Positions 1 through 5,165 of a stretch of DNA of 11,521 bases are shown here, piece after piece. The stretch's first letter is position 1; every line of letters starts with the position of its first letter. Both the position numbers and the translations under genes were made by a program. Under the pieces are notes generated by a model that saw only the letters and a program-made list of their open reading frames with translations, did no database searches and had not been told where the DNA came from. Location: assembly GCA_038217425.1 (NCBI GenBank), contig JBBQPM010000210.1, positions 1 through 11,521 on the forward strand, given 5' to 3'. This DNA comes from JAIEPT01 sp038217425. GTDB lineage: Bacteria > Planctomycetota > Planctomycetia > Gemmatales > Gemmataceae.

Positions 1-90
1 ACCGCGTTTGGTACCTGTTATTATTTTAATGTGCTAAACGTTTTGCTTGGGTGCTTTAAAATTTTTCATATCGCGGGGGTGGTTGCTCCG

Positions 91-108
91 CGCGGGGCAA
101 GCCCCGCG
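91..108. repeat. GC-rich hairpin abutting the tpiA stop codon
   Basis: CGCGGGG and CCCCGCG pair around a CAAG loop, a perfect 7-bp stem (8 bp if the loop is reduced to two bases). On the minus strand it begins one base after the tpiA stop (TAG, 112-110), so it sits in the tpiA 3' UTR. No U-run follows directly, so it is not a textbook intrinsic terminator, although an AT-rich stretch lies further on (about 53-70). It may be a member of a dispersed palindromic repeat family, as such motifs recur in planctomycete genomes. In the rest of 1-90 I see no gene. Confidence 0.6.
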
Positions 109-109
109 G

Positions 110-865
110 CTAAACGGCGGCCGCCTTGACGATCGCCAGGAAGTCGCTCGCCTTGAGGCTGGCGCCGCCGACGAGCGCGCCATCGACATCGGCCTGGCCG
201 AGCAACGTCGCCGCGTTGTCGGGCTTGACGCTGCCGCCGTACTGGATGATCAACGCGTCGGCCGATTCTTTACCGATCAGCGCAGCGACTTTCGTGCGAA
301 TAAACTTGTGGGCGTCCTGAGCCTGTTGCGGCGTCGCGTTGAGGCCGGTGCCGATCGCCCAGACCGGTTCGTATGCGATTACGATCTTCGCCAGGAGTTC
401 CGGCGTGATGCCCGTCAGGCCGGCCGAGAGTTGTGCGTCGAGGACTTGCTCGGTCTTTTCGCCAAGGCGCTGGTCCTTGGTTTCGCCGATGCAGAAGATG
501 ACTTCAAGCCCCGCCTTGAGGGCTGCGTGCGTCTTTTGATTGATGAACGCGTCGCCTTCGCCCATCTTGGTGCGTCGTTCGCTGTGTCCGAGGATGACGT
601 ATCGGCAACCGACGTCGAGCAGCATCTGCGGGCTGACTTCGCCGGTAAAGGCGCCTTCTTTCTCCGGGTAGCAGTTCTGCCCGCCGAGGCCGACGGCGGT
701 CCCCTGGAGCACCTTCGCGATGAGCGGAAGATAGGGGAACGGCGGACAGACGGCGACGCGGACCTTGCTCCCTTCGAGGCCCTGCGCGACGCTCGTCGCC
801 AGTTGTTCGCCGCTGGCGGCACTGGTGAACATCTTCCAGTTGCCGGCAATGAATTTGGTACGCAT
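110..865 (-). CDS. tpiA: Triosephosphate isomerase
   Basis: Cytoplasmic TIM-barrel enzyme interconverting dihydroxyacetone phosphate and glyceraldehyde 3-phosphate in glycolysis and gluconeogenesis. The 251-residue product matches the usual family length of about 250. Visible catalytic motifs: N9 and K11 in AGNWKM, electrophilic H94 in ILGHSERR, base E166 in AYEPVWAIGTG with the mobile loop 6 after it, and phosphate-binding GGSVKPDN (210-217) and GALVGGASL (229-237). The ATG at 865 is chosen because the family N-terminus (MRTKFIAGNWKMF) starts there and GAGG lies 8 bases upstream (877-874); a longer reading to 958 adds residues unlike the family. It is divergent from the toxin-antitoxin operon, with a 137-bp gap holding a GGGCCC direct repeat. 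The stop TAG is followed at once by a GC-rich hairpin. Identity is certain for practical purposes. Confidence 0.98.
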   Translation of the reverse strand: MRTKFIAGNWKMFTSAASGEQLATSVAQGLEGSKVRVAVCPPFPYLPLIAKVLQGTAVGLGGQNCYPEKEGAFTGEVSPQMLLDVGCRYVILGHSERRTKMGEGDAFINQKTHAALKAGLEVIFCIGETKDQRLGEKTEQVLDAQLSAGLTGITPELLAKIVIAYEPVWAIGTGLNATPQQAQDAHKFIRTKVAALIGKESADALIIQYGGSVKPDNAATLLGQADVDGALVGGASLKASDFLAIVKAAAV

Positions 866-913
866 GGCAATGACCTCGGAAAGCATGGAGAGCCGTGCGG
901 CTTGTCTTATGAA

Positions 914-943
914 GGGCCCGGCGAAAAGCCATCGGGCCCGGCG
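914..943. repeat. Paired GGGCCCGGCG repeat in a divergent intergenic region
   Basis: GGGCCCGGCG occurs at 914-923 and again at 934-943. The palindromic GGGCCC cores are exactly 20 bp apart, close to two helical turns. GGGCCCG (914-920) and CGGGCCC (933-939) can also pair as a 7-bp stem with a 12-base loop in the tpiA 5' UTR. An outer GCGGCTTG appears on both sides (897-904 and 943-950). The site lies between divergent tpiA and the antitoxin gene, so it could be an operator or a leader hairpin; the sequence alone does not decide. Confidence 0.4.
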
Positions 944-1002
944 CGGCTTGCGTGGCACTCGGCCGGTCGGTAAGCTGAGGTCACCAAATAGAGAGGTGCA
1001 AC

Positions 1003-1470
1003 ATGATCGGTACAGCGATCGTCAAGGGGGTCATTCACGGCAACACGATCAAGCTGGATTGTGCCCCAGATTTTCTCGACGGCGAAACCGTTTCGGTGAC
1101 GCTCAATCGCATCCAAAAGGCTCCCGAACCGGAAGCACAGAACGAGCATGCGCCGGTGGAGGTTTGGATCGAACGATTGGTGTTTGATTCGTCGATCCTT
1201 CCCGGGGTTCGCATCGTGAAGGGAACGACGTTGGCTGCGGAGGACTTGGTAGCGGAGATCGAGAGCGGCCGAAGCGATGAGGAAATGCTTCGCGACCATC
1301 CGCAATTATGCAGTGAAGATTTGGTCGCCCTCCGACATTTTGCTAAGCTTCCTCTGGGTTTCCGCTTGACGATCGGCGCCTGGGCCGAAGACGCTGAGGA
1401 ACTCGATCAGTTCGTGGAAGAAACTCGGCAGTATCGAAGGTTGGCGACGTTTTCGGAGATCGCGGAATGA
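1003..1470 (+). CDS. Antitoxin: N-terminal DUF104/AbrB-like module plus DUF433 domain
   Basis: Probable antitoxin that neutralises the PIN toxin encoded next and may repress the operon. Residues 1-36 (MIGTAIVKGVIHGNTIKLD, then DGETVSVTL) have the short beta pattern of DUF104/AF2212-like or AbrB-like antitoxin N-termini. Residues about 57-116 match the DUF433 winged-helix pattern (SILPGVRIVKGTTLAAEDLV, SDEEMLRDHPQL, EDLVALRHFA). The usual GTR of DUF433 reads GTT here (74-76). The acidic C-terminal tail (127-146, AWAEDAEELDQFVEETRQY) resembles the toxin-binding tail of related antitoxins. AGAGG lies 6 bases before the ATG. The last four bases, ATGA, overlap the toxin start, which indicates translational coupling. 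The toxin-antitoxin role is inferred from domains and context; the exact Pfam assignment of the N-terminal module is less certain than that of DUF433. Confidence 0.82.
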   Translation: MIGTAIVKGVIHGNTIKLDCAPDFLDGETVSVTLNRIQKAPEPEAQNEHAPVEVWIERLVFDSSILPGVRIVKGTTLAAEDLVAEIESGRSDEEMLRDHPQLCSEDLVALRHFAKLPLGFRLTIGAWAEDAEELDQFVEETRQYRRLATFSEIAE

Positions 1471-1865
1471 GCTTTCTAATCGACACCGACATTTGCTCCG
1501 CTTACATGAAAGGCCTCGGTAAAGTCACCAATCGATTCTTGCAGTACGGCGGCCGATTGTACCTCTCCACGGTGACGCTTGGCGAACTTTGCGCCTGGTC
1601 AATGCGTGCGACAGCTCCGCCTCATCGTAAATTGCAACTGCTCAATCTACTCCGAGTCGCGACGGTGCTCGACATCGACGGACTCGTGGCTCATCGATTC
1701 GGCGACGTACGCGCCTGGCAATTAGACCATGGCGTACCCTCGCCGCTACTGGATCTGCTCAACGCGTCCGTCGCCTTGGTACATGGCTACACGCTCGTGA
1801 CGCACAACACCGCCGACTTCCAGAACGTGCCGGGGCTGTTGCTCGCGGATTGGCTGGTTCCATGA
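1467..1865 (+). CDS. PIN-domain ribonuclease toxin (VapC-like)
   Basis: A 132-residue single-domain PIN protein, the typical size for VapC toxins, which are Mg-dependent RNases cutting tRNA, rRNA or mRNA when unneutralised. The acidic site is intact: D6 and D8 in FLIDTDICS, E40 in LGELCAW, D96 in LLDLLNASVAL, and D117 in LVTHNTADF. The C-terminus (VPGLLLADWL) is also the family's usual ending. It starts inside the antitoxin stop codon (ATGA) and has no Shine-Dalgarno of its own beyond coupling. All expected catalytic residues are present, so the toxin is probably active. The RNA target cannot be read from sequence. No gene follows it in the operon; the next feature is the terminator of the opposing gene. 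Confidence 0.9.
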   Translation: MSFLIDTDICSAYMKGLGKVTNRFLQYGGRLYLSTVTLGELCAWSMRATAPPHRKLQLLNLLRVATVLDIDGLVAHRFGDVRAWQLDHGVPSPLLDLLNASVALVHGYTLVTHNTADFQNVPGLLLADWLVP

Positions 1866-2000
1866 CGTTCGGCACCGCAGGATCACGAGGATCCCCTGGC
1901 ACGGACTGCTGTCGGCGTTTTGCAAGAAGATATCGAATGGACTCGTCTAATTCACGATGAATTTAGCTCAGGATCGGGATTCACTTTGCCGTCGACGAAC

Positions 2001-2037
2001 GGAAAAATGAGCGACGGTCCGTGGGGACCGTCGCTCA
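2001..2037 (-). terminator. Rho-independent terminator of the lipoprotein gene
   Basis: A perfect 13-bp stem (2008-2020 with 2025-2037; core GAGCGACGGTCC) and GTGG tetraloop are followed on the minus strand by TTTTT (2007-2003). It begins 26 bases after the lipoprotein stop at 2063. On the plus strand no U-run follows, so it acts mainly on minus transcripts, though the stem could also stabilise the 3' end of the toxin mRNA. The remaining toxin-to-terminator gap (1866-2000) holds no gene I can support. Confidence 0.92.
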
Positions 2038-2062
2038 CCCGGTGTTGATCTACGCTCGTCAG

Positions 2063-2422
2063 TTAATTTGCGTTGAACGCGGTCTTGGCGGCGCTGGGCG
2101 TGGCCGGCGGAGCGTCGGGCTGGTTATTGTCAACATGAGTGTTGCCGTTGCCGTTGCCGCAGGCGCCGTTGGCGCAGTTGCCGCCGCGATGAGCGCCGCG
2201 TCTGCCGCCGCAGGTGCTGCAACCGCCGCCGTTGCCAATGCCTCCCTTGCCGTGGCTGTCGATGATGCACGGCGGACCGGCCCAGGGGGCGCGGTGGCAG
2301 CACCGGTTGTCGAGGTCTTCGCTGCAATCGCAGACGCCGGCCGTGTGGCAGAACGTTCGGCAACCGCTCAGGGCGCCGAGCAGGAAACACGCAAATACCA
2401 ACGAATACATCCAGGGTCGCAT
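2063..2422 (-). CDS. Small Cys/Gly/Asn-rich lipoprotein, unknown function
   Basis: A 119-residue protein with a lipoprotein signal peptide: hydrophobic segment about 6-18 and lipobox LSGC (18-21), so cleavage and lipidation are predicted at C21. The mature part has many cysteines (C25, C31, C33, C41, C42, C52, C68, C71, C83, C88), including the CC pair in RCCHRAPW, then a Gly/Asn-rich stretch (57-95) and a Pro/Ala-rich end. The cysteines could form disulfides or bind metal; no known family is recognised. AAAGG lies about 9 bases before the ATG, a sigma70-like promoter is visible upstream, and a strong terminator follows, all of which argue for a real monocistronic gene. The low-complexity plus-strand reading across it is a shadow. 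Confidence 0.75.
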   Translation of the reverse strand: MRPWMYSLVFACFLLGALSGCRTFCHTAGVCDCSEDLDNRCCHRAPWAGPPCIIDSHGKGGIGNGGGCSTCGGRRGAHRGGNCANGACGNGNGNTHVDNNQPDAPPATPSAAKTAFNAN

Positions 2423-2539
2423 GCGCTATCGCCTTTCGAGATAGGGGACAGGGCGCTCGCGAGGCGGGATTCTCGCTCGGCCCGTAGATTCCATTTACCT
2501 GCCCCAATCATCGTCCTGGGCACATCCGGTTCTTCACGA

Positions 2540-2568
2540 ATTCTCGCCCCTACGGGCAAGTTGGTCAA
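2540..2568 (-). promoter_or_regulatory. Candidate sigma70-like promoter for the lipoprotein gene
   Basis: On the minus strand TTGACC (2568-2563) and GAGAAT (2545-2540) are separated by 17 bases, matching the -35 box at 5 of 6 and the -10 box at 4 of 6 positions. Transcription would start near 2533, giving a leader of about 110 bases. It is the best-spaced pair I found by eye in the divergent gap; other starts are possible. Confidence 0.35.
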
Positions 2569-2623
2569 AGCTCGCTCCTTCCGCAAACCCGATACAATAG
2601 TCAAGCCTCAAGGAGACTCCCAG

Positions 2624-3310
2624 ATGGATGCAATTCTGCTCGCTGCCGGACTCGGAACGCGCTTACGGCCGCACACGCTCACAACGCCCAAACCCCTGCT
2701 CCCGGTGCAAGGCCGCCCCATCCTCGACTGGACGCTCGGCGCCCTGCCCCCCAGCGTCGATCGCGTCATCGTCGTCGTCCATTACCTGGCCGAGCAGATC
2801 GAAGCGTACCTCGCCCGTCAGAAACACCTGGCGGAATGGGCCGTCGTCCCCCAGGGCGACCCGCGCGGCACCGGCGACGCGCTGCGCAAGTGCCAGGCGC
2901 ACGTTCGCTCCGAGAAGTTCCTCGTGCTCAACGGCGACGATCTCTTCGGCGCCAAGGATCTGGCGGAACTCGCGGACAAACCCGCGGGCGTCATCTGTCA
3001 AGAAGTGGACGAGCCGAGAAAGTTCGGCATCGCCTTTTTGAAGCCCGACGGCACGCTCGAGAAACTCGTCGAGAAGCCCGATCTGCCGGGCCCGCAACTC
3101 GCGAACACCGGCGCCTACGTCTTTCCGCGCCGCGTCTTCGATCTGGAGATCAGTCTGTCCCCCCGCGGCGAATACGAGATCACCGACTTCGTCAGCCAGC
3201 TCGCCGCCCAGGCGCCGTTCCACGTCGTGCGTTCGACCTTCTGGTTCCCCATCGGCACGGAAGAAGCCTGGCAGAACGCGCAGACGCTCCCGCTTGACGA
3301 AGTTTTGTGA
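2624..3310 (+). CDS. Sugar-phosphate nucleotidyltransferase (NTP_transferase family)
   Basis: A 228-residue cytoplasmic enzyme predicted to transfer a nucleoside monophosphate from NTP to a sugar 1-phosphate, making an activated sugar. It shows the Rossmann-like signature LLAAGLGTRLRP (5-16) with K23 in TPKPLLPV, QGDPRGTGDAL (77-87), the metal-binding NGDD (103-106), EKP (150-152), NTGAYVF (161-167) and WFPIGT (207-212). This resembles the N-terminal catalytic domain of GlmU/RmlA-type enzymes; the left-handed beta-helix acetyltransferase domain of GlmU is absent. Sugar and nucleotide cannot be fixed from sequence. The ATG at 2624 is supported by AAGGAGA 7 bases upstream and by homology starting there; the longer in-frame reading from 2021 is low-complexity shadow of the lipoprotein gene. 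A TACAAT box (2593-2598) could be its -10, but no good -35 is evident. Confidence 0.92.
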   Translation: MDAILLAAGLGTRLRPHTLTTPKPLLPVQGRPILDWTLGALPPSVDRVIVVVHYLAEQIEAYLARQKHLAEWAVVPQGDPRGTGDALRKCQAHVRSEKFLVLNGDDLFGAKDLAELADKPAGVICQEVDEPRKFGIAFLKPDGTLEKLVEKPDLPGPQLANTGAYVFPRRVFDLEISLSPRGEYEITDFVSQLAAQAPFHVVRSTFWFPIGTEEAWQNAQTLPLDEVL

Positions 3311-3625
3311 TCACGAATTGAGCATTTCGAGCAATTCCTCCATCTCCCCCGCAGCGTGCATATTTCCCTGCTTCTGAGCTGCGGGGATGCCCGATTGTAA
3401 CATTTGCTTCGCTTCCGCAATTCGGTCCAAACGCTGCAGCGCCCGGGCGCCCATGTGGTAGGCCGGCGGGTAGTCGGGCCGTACCGCGATCAACTCGCGG
3501 AAACAGCGCACGGCATTCTCATCGTCGGCCTGGCTCGCATATTCCATGGCCAGCATGTAACGAAGCTCCGGGTCGTTGGGATCCTCTTTGAGCATTTCCT
3601 GAATCTGAGGCAATCGGTCGGCCAT
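3311..3625 (-). CDS. Small tetratricopeptide-repeat protein
   Basis: A 104-residue protein made almost entirely of two TPR-like helix pairs: about 18-51 (LRYMLAMEYASQADDENAVR, then FRELIAVRPD) and 52-85 (AYHMGARALQRLDRIAEAKQ), with a helical cap ending in EMEELLEMLNS. TPRs bind peptides or proteins, so an adaptor or chaperone-like role is a guess. No signal peptide is present, hence cytoplasmic. The start is the second of two close ATGs: AAGGAG (3638-3633) lies 7 bases before 3625 but only one base before the ATG at 3631. Its stop codon abuts the stop of the convergent nucleotidyltransferase with no base between them. Confidence 0.85.
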   Translation of the reverse strand: MADRLPQIQEMLKEDPNDPELRYMLAMEYASQADDENAVRCFRELIAVRPDYPPAYHMGARALQRLDRIAEAKQMLQSGIPAAQKQGNMHAAGEMEELLEMLNS

Positions 3626-3632
3626 CGCCATA

Positions 3633-3638
3633 CTCCTT
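3633..3638 (-). promoter_or_regulatory. Shine-Dalgarno site that fixes the TPR gene start
   Basis: AAGGAG on the minus strand is spaced 7 bases from the ATG at 3625 and one base from the ATG at 3631. Normal spacing is about 5-9, so initiation at 3625 is favoured. Confidence 0.75.
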
Positions 3639-3768
3639 CTTGAGGTTTGTAATTCTTACAGCCGCCCAGCTCGCGTAGTCCGCACGCCGGGCGCGATTTC
3701 GATAAACCGGAAGTCCCTTGCAATTGGCATATTAGATCCCCTCTGAGGAAAAAAGACGGACGCATTTC

Positions 3769-3798
3769 TTGGCCCGGCTCAAGTTTTGCTTTTAGAGT
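3769..3798 (+). promoter_or_regulatory. Candidate promoter for the gluzincin-like gene
   Basis: TTGGCC (3769-3774) and TAGAGT (3793-3798) are 18 bases apart, each matching 4 of 6 consensus positions. A start near 3805 would give a leader of about 50 bases. The match is modest. The rest of 3639-3768 holds nothing else I can support. Confidence 0.3.
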
Positions 3799-3856
3799 TG
3801 TGGCTGAGACAAACTCGGCTAAAGAACATGGATGTCCTTTTACGCGGAGACAACGG

Positions 3857-5023
3857 ATGCGTCGACCTATTTGGGCCCTCCTCCTCCTCGGCATCGCCTC
3901 CCTCTCGGTGCGGGGGGCGCAGATCACGACCCCCAATTTCATCGTCACCGCACAAGATCCCCAAGTCGCCCAGATGGTCGCCAAATACGCCGAACATTAC
4001 CGCAAACAACGCGCCCTCGATTGGCTCGGCCGCGAGATGACCCAGTGGCCGCAACCGTGTCCCTTGCAGGTCAAGATCAGCATGCAAGGCCCGCGCGGCG
4101 CCACCACGTTTCGCTTCGGCAATAACGTCGTCATGGAACAATCGATGCAAATCGAGGGCCAGCTCGAACGGCTCATCAACTCGGTCCTTCCGCACGAGAT
4201 CACGCATACGGTTTTCGCCTATCACTTCCGCAGGCCGTTGCCGCGCTGGGCGGATGAAGGCGGCTCCGTCCTCTCCGAGGACGACCTCGAACGCGATCGT
4301 CACGACAAACTCACCAAGCAGCTTCTTTCCAAGAACCGCCTCTTCCCGCTGCGAACGCTCATGGGCATGATGCAGTACCCGAACAACGACGCCGACACGA
4401 TGAAGCTCTATGCTCAGGGTTTTTCCGTAGTCGATTATCTGGTGAAGCGGAACAGTCGCCAGGCGTTTCTCAACTTCATGGCGCAGGCGCTCGCACAGGG
4501 TTGGGACGGCGCCCTGCAAAGCCACTACGGACTGCGCAACATCGAAGAAATGGAAGCCGGCTGGCTCGCGTCGCTGCAGGGCGGCAAGATCCCGTCGGCG
4601 CCGACGCAACCCAACGAGGTGTTCGCCGCGGCGGGACAAAAGAAGCAAGGCCCCGGCGCCGGCGGCCGCATCGTGCGGATGACGGTGCCGACCTACGGCG
4701 ACGCGCCGCCGGTCTATCGCGGGTCGTCCCCCAGCAATGATCAGATGGGACAACGCTTCGGACAAGGGTACCCCCCCCGGCCCAACGAAGTCGGCATGAC
4801 GCCGCCGATCCAGATCAATCCCAACGGTTGGCGGCCCGCCTCGACGCCGACGCCGCAGCCCAACTACGTGCAACCGCCCGCCCCCCAGGCGCCCTTCCCC
4901 GGCTACCCCGCCTCCGCTCCGCAGTACCCCCAACCGACGCCGCCCCAGTATCCGCAACCGTATCCCTCCGGAAACCCCAACCCCTATCCCCTCCCCATCT
5001 CGCTCGGCATCCCCGGACAGTAA
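3857..5023 (+). CDS. Exported HExxH (gluzincin-like, peptidase MA type) protein with Pro-rich tail
   Basis: A 388-residue predicted secreted zinc metallopeptidase-like protein. The signal peptide (RR, then WALLLLGIASL, cleavage near 20-21) supports the ATG at 3857, as does GGAG 7 bases upstream; an in-frame ATG at 3800 would bury the signal. The zinc motif is HEITH (H113, E114, H117), and E134 in RWADEGGS, 17 residues on, is the likely third ligand, the gluzincin spacing. The following helical region (about 140-235, including QGFSVVDYLV) resembles peptidase MA/DUF1570-like planctomycete proteins. From about 285 to the end it is a Pro/Gln/Tyr-rich low-complexity tail (PQYPQPTPPQYPQPYP), probably disordered and perhaps a surface or wall anchor. 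Substrate unknown; proteolytic activity is inferred from the motif. A strong terminator follows the stop. Confidence 0.85.
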   Translation: MRRPIWALLLLGIASLSVRGAQITTPNFIVTAQDPQVAQMVAKYAEHYRKQRALDWLGREMTQWPQPCPLQVKISMQGPRGATTFRFGNNVVMEQSMQIEGQLERLINSVLPHEITHTVFAYHFRRPLPRWADEGGSVLSEDDLERDRHDKLTKQLLSKNRLFPLRTLMGMMQYPNNDADTMKLYAQGFSVVDYLVKRNSRQAFLNFMAQALAQGWDGALQSHYGLRNIEEMEAGWLASLQGGKIPSAPTQPNEVFAAAGQKKQGPGAGGRIVRMTVPTYGDAPPVYRGSSPSNDQMGQRFGQGYPPRPNEVGMTPPIQINPNGWRPASTPTPQPNYVQPPAPQAPFPGYPASAPQYPQPTPPQYPQPYPSGNPNPYPLPISLGIPGQ

Positions 5024-5036
5024 CCACTCGAGAACG

Positions 5037-5065
5037 CCCAGGGATAGCGATCCCTGGGTATTTTT
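5037..5065 (+). terminator. Rho-independent terminator of the gluzincin-like gene
   Basis: CCCAGGGAT (5037-5045) and ATCCCTGGG (5050-5058) form a perfect 9-bp stem with an AGCG loop, followed by TATTTTT. It lies 13 bases after the stop at 5023. It separates this gene from the next exported-protein gene, so the two are not one operon. Confidence 0.92.
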
Positions 5066-5084
5066 CATTCACTTTTGTCGCCGG

Positions 5085-5113
5085 TTGTCTTCCCCTTCCG
5101 CCTCGCTTAGAAT
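5085..5113 (+). promoter_or_regulatory. Sigma70-like promoter of the 723-residue secreted protein
   Basis: TTGTCT (5085-5090) and TAGAAT (5108-5113) are separated by 17 bases; matches are 4 of 6 and 5 of 6. Start of transcription near 5120, leaving a leader of about 46 bases with AAGGGGA before the ATG. It lies directly between the preceding terminator and this gene, where a promoter is needed. Confidence 0.5.
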
Positions 5114-5165
5114 GTCCCGCGTGGATCATTTCGCTCACTTACTCTTTCCTTCGAAGGGGAAACGC

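Noticed and set aside
1949..1963. AATTCA/TGAATT palindrome with a 3-base loop
   Set aside because: Short and AT-rich, with no neighbouring promoter or repeat copy, so chance is a sufficient explanation.
1866..2045. An open frame continuing past the PIN toxin stop for about 60 codons (includes LQEDIEWTRLIHDEF)
   Set aside because: It lacks an ATG with a Shine-Dalgarno, crosses the terminator stem and matches nothing I recognise; a stop-free run of this length is unremarkable.
2021..2623. A plus-strand reading that extends the nucleotidyltransferase upstream by 201 residues
   Set aside because: It is Ala/Val low-complexity opposite the lipoprotein gene, and the family N-terminus with a good Shine-Dalgarno starts at 2624.
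3779..5068. Minus-strand open reading opposite the gluzincin-like gene
   Set aside because: Antisense shadow: it crosses the terminator and opposes a frame with signal peptide and zinc motif.
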